In this document: one piece after another, positions 7,726-15,930 of the stretch | Layout of the letters: each line of letters begins with the position of its first letter | Numbering within the stretch: position 1 is the first letter of the stretch | NCBI GenBank assembly: GCA_043101635.1 | Contig: JBICIE010000276.1 | Coordinates: 1-24,865 of the forward strand | From: CAYMJK01 sp043101635 | GTDB lineage: Bacteria; Planctomycetota; Phycisphaerae; Phycisphaerales; UBA1924 | Direction: 5' to 3' | DNA: 24,865 bases | Program-made: the position numbers and the translations under genes | The notes under the pieces: generated by a model | Database searches by the model: none | The model's input: the letters and a program-made list of their open reading frames with translations, nothing else | Told to the model about the DNA's origin: nothing

Positions 7726-9216
7726 ATGATAGGGCTTCAACGACACGTTCTCGCCGCGCTGCGCTGGTCAGGCCGGCCGCGGAACACGATCTGGGCACTG
7801 CTGCTCGTCGCCTGTGTCTGCGATGTCGCCGGCGCCCAGGGAGGAACAGGCGCCCCTGCGCCAAGACCGCACATCATCCATATCGTCGCCGACGACCTGG
7901 GCTGGAAGGATGTCGGCTTCAACGGGTGTGAGGACATCCGGACGCCGAACATTGACCGGCTGGCCGCCGAGGGTGCGACGCTCACGCAGTTCTACGCCCA
8001 GCCGATGTGCACGCAGACGCGGGCTGCGATCATGACCGGCCGGTATCCGTTCCGCTATGGACTGCAGACCGCGGTCATTCCATCGGTCTCGGCCTACGGG
8101 CTTGATACCACCGAGTGGCTGATGCCCCAGTGTCTGAAGGAGGCGGGGTACAAGACCGCCATCATCGGCAAGTGGCATCTTGGTCATGCGGACAAGCAGT
8201 GGTGGCCCAGGCAGCGCGGCTTCGATTACCAGTACGGCGCCATGATCGGGGAGTTGGACTACTTCACGCACGACGAGCACGGCGTGCTCGACTGGTACCG
8301 CGACAATCAACCCGTGGTCGAGGAAGGCTACACCACGACGCTGCTGGGCCAGGATGCCGCACGGCTCATCGAGCAGCACGATCCCTCGACACCGCTGTAT
8401 CTGTACCTGGCGTTCAATGCGCCGCACACGCCGTATCAGGCGCCCCAGGAGTACATTGATCGCTACCCGGATATCGAGGATCCGACCCGCCGGATATACG
8501 CCGGCATGGTGAGCTGCCTGGACGACGAGATCGGTCGGGTGGTCGATGCGCTGGAACGCAAGAACATGCGCGCCAACACGGTCATCCTCTTTCACAGCGA
8601 CAACGGCGGCACGCGCAACGCGATGCTCAGCGGAGTCATGGCGGACGTTTCGAACATCAACCTGCCGTGTGACAACGGCCCCTATCGCGAGGGGAAGGGC
8701 ATGCTCTACGAGGGCGGCACGCGCGTCTGCGCGCTGGCGAACTGGCCCGGGCGCATCGCGGCGCAGCGCGTGGACGGGCTGATCCACGTCGTGGATCTCT
8801 TCCCGACGTTCGCCGCGCTCGCCGGCGCCTCGACGGCCAGGAGCAAGCCTCTGGACGGGATCAATGTCTGGAGCGCCATCGCGGGGGGCGAGCCGTCGCC
8901 GCGGACCGAGATCATTTACAACATCGAGCCCTTCCGGGCTGCGATACGCCGTGAGAACTGGAAGCTCGTCTGGCGGGCCACGCTGCCCTCGAGCGTTGAG
9001 TTGTACGATCTCGAATCGGACCCATCTGAGCAGAACAACCTGGCCAGCGCCCATCCCGCGCTGGTCGGCTCGCTGCAGCAGCGGGTCGACGCCCTGGCGA
9101 GGGAGGCGGCCAAGCCGCTCTTCCTGGTCGATCAGTTCAAGGTGGTCATGACCAACATGAAAGGCGAGCCGGTGCTGCCGATCGATGAGGAGTTCAACAC
9201 CATCGACGCGCCCTGA
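7726..9216 (+). CDS. Exported arylsulfatase-family protein (S1), atypical CTQTR motif
   Basis: Predicted sulfate-ester hydrolase of 496 residues. A basic start and hydrophobic run (about 21-37, ending AGA-Q) form a signal peptide, so it acts outside the cytoplasm. Metal ligands D56-D57 lie in VADDLGW. The expected formylglycine cysteine is C95 in MCTQTRAAIMTGRYP. GKWHLG is at 148-153, and FHSDNGG supplies the later Asp-Asn metal ligands. The usual modification core is C-x-P/A-x-R, but here residue 97 is Gln. The C-terminus has the usual sulfatase form LYDLESDPSEQNNLA. Sulfatases of this type are abundant in planctomycetes that degrade sulfated polysaccharides. No substrate can be named, and no anaerobic sulfatase-maturating enzyme or FGE is in the window. 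Confidence 0.93.
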   Translation: MIGLQRHVLAALRWSGRPRNTIWALLLVACVCDVAGAQGGTGAPAPRPHIIHIVADDLGWKDVGFNGCEDIRTPNIDRLAAEGATLTQFYAQPMCTQTRAAIMTGRYPFRYGLQTAVIPSVSAYGLDTTEWLMPQCLKEAGYKTAIIGKWHLGHADKQWWPRQRGFDYQYGAMIGELDYFTHDEHGVLDWYRDNQPVVEEGYTTTLLGQDAARLIEQHDPSTPLYLYLAFNAPHTPYQAPQEYIDRYPDIEDPTRRIYAGMVSCLDDEIGRVVDALERKNMRANTVILFHSDNGGTRNAMLSGVMADVSNINLPCDNGPYREGKGMLYEGGTRVCALANWPGRIAAQRVDGLIHVVDLFPTFAALAGASTARSKPLDGINVWSAIAGGEPSPRTEIIYNIEPFRAAIRRENWKLVWRATLPSSVELYDLESDPSEQNNLASAHPALVGSLQQRVDALAREAAKPLFLVDQFKVVMTNMKGEPVLPIDEEFNTIDAP

Positions 9217-9219
9217 TCA

Positions 9220-9234
9220 CGCCGGAGACCGGCG
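9220..9234. terminator. Short hairpin between convergent genes
   Basis: CGCCGG (9220-9225) and CCGGCG (9229-9234) with a three-base loop lie in the 33-bp gap between the convergent sulfatase and AbgT-family genes. It is symmetrical, so it could serve both directions, but it has no T run. Confidence 0.35.
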
Positions 9235-9249
9235 GCTGGTGGGCCCGGT

Positions 9250-10962
9250 TCACCCGGCTGGGGCATAGTGCGTCGGCGCCCCCGGCCCCACCGGCAGGCC
9301 GAGCAGGAAGACCCACAGGTAGAACAGCGCCGTCCAGCCGATCAGGAACGCGATCGAGTACGGCAGCATGGTCGCGATCATGGTGCCGATGCCCAGGTCG
9401 CGCTTGTACTTCGTCGCGACCGCGAGGATCAGCCCGAAGTAGCTCATCATCGGCGTGATGATGTTGGTCGTCGAGTCGCCGATGCGATAGGCGGCCTGGA
9501 TGACCTCCGGGCTGTAGCCGATCGTCATGAGCATGGGGACGAAGATGGGCGCGGTGACCGCCCACTGGGCGCTGGCGGAGCCCAGCATCAGATTCACGAT
9601 GCAGCACATCAGGATGAACGGGATGAACACCAGCGGGTTGTCCAGGCGCATCGCCACGAGGACGTCGGCGCCGAGCACCGCGAGGATCTGACCGAGTCCG
9701 GAGTAGCCGAAGAACGCGACGAACTGGGCTGCGAAGAAGACCAGCACGATGTACAGCCCCATGCTGCGCATCGCCCCTGCCATGGCGTCGATCACATCCC
9801 GGTCGTTGCGCATCGTGCCGACGACGCGCCCGTACACGAACCCCGGCACGACGACGAAGATCAGGATGATCGTCACCACGCTGCGCAGCAGCGGACGGAA
9901 CGCCTCCGGTCCGGTGGCCGCCGGGTCCGGGTTGCGCAGCACGCCCCAGCCGGGCAGCCAACTGATCAGTTGGGCTCCCGGCAGCGCAGGTCCGGCGACC
10001 ACGACGATCCCGAGCGCTACCAGCAGCGCGCTCAATCCCGCCAGCAGCAGCCCGCGCTTCTCGGCGCGGCTGACCGGCTGCATCTCGGCGCGCTCCTCCA
10101 GGTCCTCGGACGCCTCGCTGTCGCGGTAGGTTCCCAGGCGGGGCTCCACCAGCCTGGCGGTGACGAACCAGCCCAGCCCGGTGATCAGGAAGGTGCTGGC
10201 CATCATGAAGTACCAGTTCACCGCCGGGTGCACCTCGTAGGTCGGGTCGATGATCCGGGCCGCCTCCTCGGTGATACCGGCCAGCAGGGGGTCGACTGTG
10301 CCGATCAGCAGGTTCGCCGAGTATCCGCCCGAGACGCCGGCGAACGCCGCGGCCATTCCCGCCAGCGGATGGCGCCCGAGCGAGTGGTAGATCGCCATCG
10401 CCAGCGGGATGAGCACCACGTAACCCATCTCGCTGGCGGTATTGCTCAGCACGCCTGCGAACACGACCACCAGCGTCACCAGGTTCTTCGGCGCCCCCAG
10501 CACCAGAGCCCGCACCGCCGTCGTCAGCAGGCCGGACCGCTCCGCCACGCCCACGCCCAGCAGCGCCACCAGGACCGTTCCCAGCGGCACGAAGCCGGTG
10601 AAGTTCGTCACCAGATTCTGGCTGATCCAGCGGACCCCCTCTCCGGTCATGAGGCTTCGGACCACGAACTGCTCGCCCTCGTGGCCCGGGCGCGGGTCAT
10701 GCACGCTGAGCCCCGCTGCCGCGGCGATTCCCGAAATGACCACGACCGCCAGCGCAAACAGGGCGAATAGCGTCACCGGGTGCGGCAGCAGGTTGCCCAG
10801 CCACTCGACGACGTTGAGGAGGCGGGCGATGGCGCCGCGCGGAGGCCGCCCGTCGCGCGCCGGCGGCGGGCCGGGGGCGTCGGACGGGGCGGGCGGCTGC
10901 TCCTCGGGGCGTGGGCGAGGCCCGGGCTGCGCATCGGCGGGTGGCTGCTCCATTGGGCCCAT
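9250..10962 (-). CDS. AbgT-family transporter
   Basis: Integral membrane protein of the AbgT family (p-aminobenzoyl-glutamate uptake in E. coli; some members export sulfonamide-type antimetabolites). Of 570 residues, roughly the first 45 are a proline-rich, probably disordered cytoplasmic extension. The transport domain starts at LNVVEWLGNLLPHPVTLF. It continues through FVPLGTVLVALLGVGVAERSG, FAGVLSNTASEMGYVVLIPL, AGVSGGYSANLLIGTVDPL and the late GDSTTNIITPMMSYFG and FLIGWTALFYLW segments, all typical of the family. The start may be ATG 10962 or 10953. It lies 39 bp after pckA on the same strand, so it may belong to that operon. The substrate is unproven; a glutamate- or aspartate-containing compound would suit its neighbours, but that is only inference. 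Confidence 0.9.
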   Translation of the reverse strand: MGPMEQPPADAQPGPRPRPEEQPPAPSDAPGPPPARDGRPPRGAIARLLNVVEWLGNLLPHPVTLFALFALAVVVISGIAAAAGLSVHDPRPGHEGEQFVVRSLMTGEGVRWISQNLVTNFTGFVPLGTVLVALLGVGVAERSGLLTTAVRALVLGAPKNLVTLVVVFAGVLSNTASEMGYVVLIPLAMAIYHSLGRHPLAGMAAAFAGVSGGYSANLLIGTVDPLLAGITEEAARIIDPTYEVHPAVNWYFMMASTFLITGLGWFVTARLVEPRLGTYRDSEASEDLEERAEMQPVSRAEKRGLLLAGLSALLVALGIVVVAGPALPGAQLISWLPGWGVLRNPDPAATGPEAFRPLLRSVVTIILIFVVVPGFVYGRVVGTMRNDRDVIDAMAGAMRSMGLYIVLVFFAAQFVAFFGYSGLGQILAVLGADVLVAMRLDNPLVFIPFILMCCIVNLMLGSASAQWAVTAPIFVPMLMTIGYSPEVIQAAYRIGDSTTNIITPMMSYFGLILAVATKYKRDLGIGTMIATMLPYSIAFLIGWTALFYLWVFLLGLPVGPGAPTHYAPAG

Positions 10963-11001
10963 GTTATGGGCCGGGGGCCGGCGAGGCCGGCGCCACGGCG
11001 G

Positions 11002-12645
11002 CTAGGCGCGCCGGGGTCCCGCCCGGGCGACCTCCGATGGACAGCCATCTGCGAACTGCTTGAAGTTCTCGATGAAGCGGGCGGCCAGCGCGTCGTAGCG
11101 GCTCCAGTACTCCTCGCGGCTGCCCCAGGTATTGGCCGGGTCGAGCACTTCCGCAGAGACATCCGGGCAGGTCGTGGGAACCTGGAAGCCGAAGAGCTTG
11201 TCCGTGCGGCAGGGCACATCCGCCAGACCTCCGTCGAGCGCCGCGGCGAGCAGGGCCCGGGTGTGGGCGATGCTGATCCGCTTGCCGACGCCGAAGCGGC
11301 CGCCGGTCCATCCGGTGTTGACGAGCCAGCACGCGGCGCCGTGCTTGAGCATCTTCTGGCGCAGCAGATCGGCGTATGCGAAGGGGTGCTGGACCATGAA
11401 GGGCCCGCCGAAGCAGGCGCTGAACGTGATCTGGGGCTCGATGCCCAGGCCGATCTCGGTGCCGGCGATCTTGGAGGTGTAGCCGCTGATGAAGTGGTAC
11501 ATCGCCTGCTCGGGCGAGAGCCGGGCAATCGGCGGGAGCACGCCGGAGGCGTCGCAGGTGAGGAAGATCACGTTGCGCGGGTGGGAGCGGGCCATGCGCT
11601 CGGGCACGGCGTTCGGGATGAACTCCAGCGGGTAGCTGGCGCGGGTGTTCTCGGTGATGGAGTCGTCGTCGAGATCGAGCTTGCGGGAGAGGGGGTCGTA
11701 GACGACGTTCTCGAGGATCGTGCCGAAGCGGCGGGTGGCCGCCCAGATCTGCGGCTCGTGCTGCTGCGAAAGGCGGATGACCTTGGCGTAGCAGCCGCCT
11801 TCGAAGTTGAAGACGCCGTTGTCGCTCCAGCCGTGCTCATCGTCGCCGATCAGGCTGCGCTGCGGATCGGCCGAGAGGGTCGTCTTGCCCGTGCCGGAGA
11901 GGCAGAAGAACAGGGCGACATCGCCGCCGGGTCCGACGTTGGCCGAGCAGTGCATGGAGAGCACGCCCTCCAGCGGAAGCAGGTAGTTCAGGACCGTGAA
12001 GATCGTCTTCTTGATCTCGCCGCCGTAGGCGCTGTTGGCGATCAGCGCCAGCCGCTGGGCGAAGTTGAGCACAATGGCGGTCTCGGTGCGCGTGCCATCA
12101 ACGCGCGGATCGGCCCGGAAGCCGGGCAGCGCGATGACGGTGAAGTCGGGCACGTGCTTCTTGTACTCGTCCTGAGTATTGAGGCCGATGAACATGTTGC
12201 GGGCGAAGAGGCTGTGCCATGCCTTCTCGGTGATGATGCGCACGTTCAGGGCGTAGTCGGGATCGGCGCCGGCGCGGCAGTCCTGCACGAACAGCTCCTC
12301 GCCGGTGAGGTACGCCTGCATGCGGGCATAGAGCGCCGAGAACTTGTCCGCCGCAAACGGGCGGTTGTAGACGCCCCACCAGATGTTCGCATCCGTGCTG
12401 TCCTCGCGGACGACGAACTTGTCGGCCGCGGCCCGCGCGGTGTGCTGCCCGGTGTCCACCAGCACCGGTCCGCCGTCGGCGACGCGCCCCTCCCCGCGAA
12501 AGACGATCTCCTCGTAGAGAGACGGCGTCGGCAGGTTCCAGTACACGCGGTCGAGGCGAGTCAGGCCGTAGTGCTGCAGACCGAAATCGGCGGCCAGGGC
12601 GCCGGCCTGCCCGGTGGCGGGGGTGTCGAACTCGAGGTACTTCAT
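11002..12645 (-). CDS. pckA: Phosphoenolpyruvate carboxykinase (ATP)
   Basis: Converts oxaloacetate and ATP to PEP, CO2 and ADP, the entry step of gluconeogenesis. The 547-residue length is normal for the ATP-dependent family. Visible motifs are FVVREDSTDANIWWG with YNRPF (78-97), YGGEIKK (207-213), the P-loop LSGTGKTTLSAD (249-260), the kinase-2 motif LIGDDEHGW (265-273) and CDASGVLPPIARL. I choose ATG 12645 because the protein then begins like the family; the open frame continues far upstream only as a shadow of the aminotransferase gene. The ATG overlaps the aminotransferase stop (ATGA), so the two are probably translationally coupled. Confidence 0.96.
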   Translation of the reverse strand: MKYLEFDTPATGQAGALAADFGLQHYGLTRLDRVYWNLPTPSLYEEIVFRGEGRVADGGPVLVDTGQHTARAAADKFVVREDSTDANIWWGVYNRPFAADKFSALYARMQAYLTGEELFVQDCRAGADPDYALNVRIITEKAWHSLFARNMFIGLNTQDEYKKHVPDFTVIALPGFRADPRVDGTRTETAIVLNFAQRLALIANSAYGGEIKKTIFTVLNYLLPLEGVLSMHCSANVGPGGDVALFFCLSGTGKTTLSADPQRSLIGDDEHGWSDNGVFNFEGGCYAKVIRLSQQHEPQIWAATRRFGTILENVVYDPLSRKLDLDDDSITENTRASYPLEFIPNAVPERMARSHPRNVIFLTCDASGVLPPIARLSPEQAMYHFISGYTSKIAGTEIGLGIEPQITFSACFGGPFMVQHPFAYADLLRQKMLKHGAACWLVNTGWTGGRFGVGKRISIAHTRALLAAALDGGLADVPCRTDKLFGFQVPTTCPDVSAEVLDPANTWGSREEYWSRYDALAARFIENFKQFADGCPSEVARAGPRRA

Positions 12646-13859
12646 AGCCAGTCTCTCACGAGCTTGCGATCGCCCATGTACAACTCGTTGGGCGCCTCCG
12701 GATCCAGCGCCCACTTCATGCGTTCGACCCCGTCGGTGATGTCCTTGATCCCGCCGCAGAAGCTGATGCGCAGGTATCCGTCCATCCCGAACTCGACCCC
12801 CGGCATCACCAGCACCCGCACCTTCTCCAGCAGGAACCGGGCCAGCGCGGTGGAGTTGCGGTTGTAGGCGGAGAAATCGGCAAAGCAGTAGAAGGTGCCG
12901 TCCGGATTGCTGACCTTCACGCCGCTGAAGGTCCGCAGCAGGTTCACCAGCACGTTGCGGTTGTTCTCCAGCGTGGTCCGGAGACTGTCGATGCAGGTCT
13001 GAATCCCGCTGAGGGCGTGCACCGCCGCCCACTGCAGCACGATGGATGGCCCGGAGGTCTGGTGGCCCTGGATGTTGGCCATCACCTCGATCAGGCGCCG
13101 GTTGGCGACGGCCCACCCGATGCGGTAGCCGGTCATGGCGTAGAGCTTGGAGACGCCGTTGACGAGCACCAGTTTCGAGTCCTCTCCGAGGTCGCGCGAG
13201 AACTCGTAGCAGTTGACGGGCTTTCGCCCGTCGAAGAGCAGCCGGTGATAGATGTCGTCCATGATCAGGTACAGCCCGCGCTGCTCGCAGAATTCGACGA
13301 TGTCTCGGATGAACTCGCGCGGATACATCGCCCCCGTGGGATTGTTCGGGCTGTTGATGATCACGGCCTTTGTGTACGAGCCGACCTTGCGCTCGATGTC
13401 GCTGATGCGGGGGTAGAACGTGCCGTCCTCCGGCTCCGCGGGCACCGGCACGGCGCCGCACAGCTTGACCATCTCGGGGTAGCTGACCCAGTAGGGAACC
13501 GGGAAGATCACCTCATCCTGCGGGTTGAGGATCGCCTGCAGGCAGACCATGATCGCCTGCTTGGCGCCGCTGGAGCAGATGACCTGCTCGGGCGCCACCC
13601 GCCGGCCGTAGAACTCCTCGGTGTAGCGGATGACGGCCTTCTTCAGGGCCGGGATCCCGTCCGCCGGGGCGTAGCGCACCTCACCGGTATTCAGCAGGTT
13701 CGCGACCCCGACGATGGCGTCGAGGGGCGCCTTGCTCTTGGGCTCCCCGCCGCCGAGGTGAATGACCGGCTCGCCCTTCTCTCGCAGGATCGCGGCCGTT
13801 TCGTTGAGCTTGAGCGTCGCCGACGCCGCGATCGACCGCCCGATCTGACTGATGGTCAT
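12642..13859 (-). CDS. Class I/II aminotransferase, aspartate-type
   Basis: PLP enzyme of fold type I, 405 residues, most like prokaryotic aspartate aminotransferases (subgroup Ib), which interconvert aspartate and oxaloacetate. Visible residues are YAPADGIPALK (63-73), SPNNPTGAMYP (170-180), DDIY (201-204), the PLP lysine K238 in NGVSKLYAMTGYRIGW, and the C-terminal LRISFCGG containing the substrate-binding Arg. ATG 13859 is preferred over a GTG at 13889 because the family starts close to this point; the ribosome site is weak. It is the first gene of the pair with pckA. The product oxaloacetate is the PckA substrate, which supports the aspartate specificity. Confidence 0.93.
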   Translation of the reverse strand: MTISQIGRSIAASATLKLNETAAILREKGEPVIHLGGGEPKSKAPLDAIVGVANLLNTGEVRYAPADGIPALKKAVIRYTEEFYGRRVAPEQVICSSGAKQAIMVCLQAILNPQDEVIFPVPYWVSYPEMVKLCGAVPVPAEPEDGTFYPRISDIERKVGSYTKAVIINSPNNPTGAMYPREFIRDIVEFCEQRGLYLIMDDIYHRLLFDGRKPVNCYEFSRDLGEDSKLVLVNGVSKLYAMTGYRIGWAVANRRLIEVMANIQGHQTSGPSIVLQWAAVHALSGIQTCIDSLRTTLENNRNVLVNLLRTFSGVKVSNPDGTFYCFADFSAYNRNSTALARFLLEKVRVLVMPGVEFGMDGYLRISFCGGIKDITDGVERMKWALDPEAPNELYMGDRKLVRDWL

Positions 13860-14090
13860 GGTGTGGCCCTTGGTACTCCCGGTCGCCACCGACAGGGTAG
13901 GAGGGAAGTGGACGAATCGCTCTTTTTTTACGGCGCCCCGGCCGAAGCCGCACCGGGGTCGGGCGTCGTCCGGCGAAGGCGCCCCCGGGGCAGGCTGGCG
14001 CCCTCCAGAGGGGTCGGTGGAGCCGGCTCGGCGGCCCGACGACTGCCGCGGCTGGCCGGGTCGGCCGCGGCGGGCATGAACCTGCAGGCC

Positions 14091-14099
14091 TGGTATACT
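14091..14099 (+). promoter_or_regulatory. Extended -10 promoter element
   Basis: TGGTATACT is a good extended -10 (TG-n-TATACT) about 86 bp before the ATG of the exported protein gene. No convincing -35 is seen at the standard distance. A 7-bp inverted repeat (CCGCGGC 14046-14052 with GCCGCGG 14064-14070) sits around the -35 to -50 area and could be an operator. The rest of 13860-14184, between the divergent genes, shows nothing else I can call. Confidence 0.55.
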
Positions 14100-14118
14100 G
14101 AAGGTTCACCCAACTGCG

Positions 14119-14139
14119 ATCGCCGCCATCTGCGGCGAT
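14119..14139 (+). promoter_or_regulatory. Leader stem-loop
   Basis: Perfect 8-bp stem (ATCGCCGC 14119-14126 with GCGGCGAT 14132-14139) with a five-base loop, lying in the predicted untranslated leader about 45 bp before the ATG. It could stabilise the mRNA or bind a regulator; no known riboswitch is recognised. Confidence 0.45.
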
Positions 14140-14172
14140 GGTCGGCGGTCGGCAGCGGCATGCGGCGTCCAG

Positions 14173-14178
14173 AGGAGG
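14173..14178 (+). promoter_or_regulatory. Shine-Dalgarno AGGAGG
   Basis: Consensus AGGAGG six bases before ATG 14185, confirming that start. Confidence 0.75.
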
Positions 14179-14184
14179 CGTGCG

Positions 14185-15144
14185 ATGTTGCAACAGACCG
14201 GTCGAGTGGCTGTGCTGGCTTCCGTGTTCGTTCTCACTTGCAGCGCAGCAGTTGCGCGGGCCCAGAGTGGAGAGAAGAAGATCCCGATCGATCAGGTCCC
14301 CGCGAAGGTACGGGCCGCGATCCAGCAGGAGGTCGGCGCCGGCCGGCTGGTCGACATCGGCGAGTTCACCGATGGCGCCACCAGGACCTACGAGATCGAG
14401 ATGGTCGTCGATGGCAAGGAGTTCGATGTCCTGTTCTCGAGCGATGGCAAGGTGCTGCGCAAGACCTTCGAAGGCCTCAAGCCCGGCGAGCCTCCCGCAG
14501 CGCAGAAGGCCGCGCTGCCCGGCGAGTACCAGGACTCCTTCGACATCGAGCACCGCGAGTTTGCAACGACCGGGCGCAACCGCTACTTCATCCTCGAGCC
14601 AGGCTATCAGCTGGTGCTCAAGGGGCCCGAAGGCGAGCACACCGTGACGCTCGCGGTCACCGTGCTCGATGAAACCAGGCGCATCGGCGATATCGAGACG
14701 CGCGTGGTCGAGGAGCGCGAGTCCGTCGATGGCGAACTGATCGAGATCTCGCGCAACTTCTTCGCCATCTGCAGGCAGAGCGGCAGCGTCTTCTACTTTG
14801 GCGAAGAGGTCGATGACTACAAGGATGGCAAAGTCATCTCGCACGCCGGCGCCTGGCTGCACGGCGAAAACGGCGCCCGCGCCGGCATGATGATGCCCGG
14901 CGAGCCCATCGTCGGCGCCGCCTACTACCAGGAGGTCGCCCCCGGCGTCGCCATGGACCGCGGCAGGATCGCCGCCCTCGATGTCACGCTCCAGACCCCC
15001 GCCGGCCTGTTCACCAACTGCCTGAAGGTCGAGGAGGAGAACCCGATCGATCACGAGCGGGAGTACAAGTTCCACGCCCCAGGCGTCGGCCTCATCCAGG
15101 ATGAGGACCTGCTGCTGGTCGAGTCTGGCTTCCTGAAGAAGTAG
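14185..15144 (+). CDS. Exported protein with PepSY-like N-terminal domain, unknown function
   Basis: A 319-residue protein with a signal peptide (hydrophobic 8-20, ARA-Q cut near residue 26). Residues about 33-95 (IPIDQVPAKVRAAIQQE ... YEIEMVVDGKEFDVLFSSDGKVLRK) match the pattern of PepSY-like or putative beta-lactamase-inhibitor-like modules, which bind peptides or act as periplasmic inhibitors. The remainder (about 115-319) is a separate conserved-looking domain with RVVEERE, NFFAICRQSGSVFYFGEEVDDY, AWLHGENGARAGMMMPGEP and YYQEVAPGVAMDR. I cannot name it, although it resembles domains often seen in exported proteins of environmental bacteria. It has its own promoter and leader hairpin and is followed by a terminator-like stem, so it is probably monocistronic. 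Confidence 0.85.
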   Translation: MLQQTGRVAVLASVFVLTCSAAVARAQSGEKKIPIDQVPAKVRAAIQQEVGAGRLVDIGEFTDGATRTYEIEMVVDGKEFDVLFSSDGKVLRKTFEGLKPGEPPAAQKAALPGEYQDSFDIEHREFATTGRNRYFILEPGYQLVLKGPEGEHTVTLAVTVLDETRRIGDIETRVVEERESVDGELIEISRNFFAICRQSGSVFYFGEEVDDYKDGKVISHAGAWLHGENGARAGMMMPGEPIVGAAYYQEVAPGVAMDRGRIAALDVTLQTPAGLFTNCLKVEEENPIDHEREYKFHAPGVGLIQDEDLLLVESGFLKK

Positions 15145-15149
15145 AGGCG

Positions 15150-15173
15150 GCGGGGCGGCCCCCCTCGCCCCGC
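15150..15173. terminator. Hairpin between convergent genes
   Basis: GCGGGGCG (15150-15157) pairs perfectly with CGCCCCGC (15166-15173) around an eight-base C-rich loop. It sits in the 41-bp gap between the convergent genes ending at 15144 and 15186. Likely a bidirectional terminator, though without a T run. Confidence 0.55.
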
Positions 15174-15185
15174 ACGGCCCACATC

Positions 15186-15494
15186 TCAGTCTTCATGGTG
15201 CTTGCGCCGCAGGATCGTCGCGATGATCTCGCCGGCGGCGCCGATCGTGAGGTAGACCACAATCATCAGCCCGCCGACCAGCGCTGCGGCCCACCCGCCA
15301 ATGAAGTAGGCGCCGAGGGCCCCGATCACGAGCGCCGCGGCGACCAGCGGGATCAGCAGCCGCTTCTCCATCCGGCGCAGCCCGAGCCCGACACTCTCGC
15401 CCTCCACGGCGTGGGTGGGCTGGCCCGCGGCCCAGACGCCGGCGTTCTGCGTGTTGACGACTCCGCTCCACTCGTCCTGCGTCTGCCGGTTCAT
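15186..15494 (-). CDS. Small membrane protein, unknown function
   Basis: A 102-residue protein with a polar N-terminus (MNRQTQDEWSGVV) and two hydrophobic segments (about 47-67 and 69-90), ending in a basic ILRRKHHED tail. It is probably an inner-membrane hairpin. ATG 15494 is chosen because AGGAGG lies just upstream; the frame upstream of this looks non-coding. No family is recognised. It is convergent with the PepSY-like protein gene. Confidence 0.8.
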   Translation of the reverse strand: MNRQTQDEWSGVVNTQNAGVWAAGQPTHAVEGESVGLGLRRMEKRLLIPLVAAALVIGALGAYFIGGWAAALVGGLMIVVYLTIGAAGEIIATILRRKHHED

Positions 15495-15776
15495 CTGCGC
15501 CTCCTCGAGACAAGGTCTCGCTGCGCCGATCCGCCGACCTCCCGGATTGTCGCCGCGGCCGCCCGGCCCGGCGCCAGCCGTGCAGCGGCCAACGGGCAAT
15601 CGCGATCCCGCCTTCGATGCTACGGGCCGGCGCAGGCGTCCCTGCGGGGGCGGGTCGCGGTGGGGATCAAAACAGGGTCGTTTTCCCTGTTGCCGCCCTC
15701 GGGGCCAGAGGCGGCCCTGGGTGACGGTCGAGCGGGCTCCGGCGGCCGGACCAGTTGGATTCGCCGGCCGAGAGGA
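15495..15776. other. Gene-free stretch with two stem-loops
   Basis: No credible gene. AACAGGG (15671-15677) and CCCTGTT (15685-15691) form a 7-bp stem with a seven-base loop, immediately followed by a second, imperfect stem (GCCGCC near 15692 with GGCGGC ending at 15715). The role is unknown; they may be terminators or scars at the edge of the toxin locus. Confidence 0.45.
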
Positions 15777-15842
15777 GTGACAGAGCTGCGCGCGCAATTG
15801 GACCACATCGACGACGACCTGATCTGCCTCGGCGGGCCGATC
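15777..15842 (+). pseudogene. Possible 5' remnant of a chorismate-mutase-type gene
   Basis: From GTG 15777 the frame reads VTELRAQLDHIDDDLICL, which fits the N-terminal helix pattern LRxxIDxIDxxLIxL of AroQ-type chorismate mutase (as in aroQ or pheA). The similarity stops after about 18 residues, where LLxRR would be expected, and the frame then runs into unrelated sequence and the rhs scrap. If real, this is a gene cut by the toxin-locus rearrangements. A chance match over so short a stretch is possible. Confidence 0.35.
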
Positions 15843-15930
15843 AGTTCCGTCTCGACCTCAGCGATTGCTGCACCCCTCCGGCAGCTTCGAGCAGCAGCGC
15901 AGCCTCTCCCTGGCTGGAGAACTGCCGCAT

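Noticed and set aside
9268..12867. Large plus-strand frames opposite the AbgT and pckA genes
   Set aside because: Mirror frames of well-supported proteins, His/Arg/Gln- or Val/Gly-rich, with no domain signal.
12646..13461. Upstream extension of the pckA frame
   Set aside because: This part lies out of frame inside the aminotransferase gene and does not resemble PEP carboxykinase; the family-like start is ATG 12645.
13681..15075. Minus-strand frame opposite the PepSY-like gene continuing into the aminotransferase
   Set aside because: The plus-strand gene has a promoter, Shine-Dalgarno and signal peptide; the minus frame has none.
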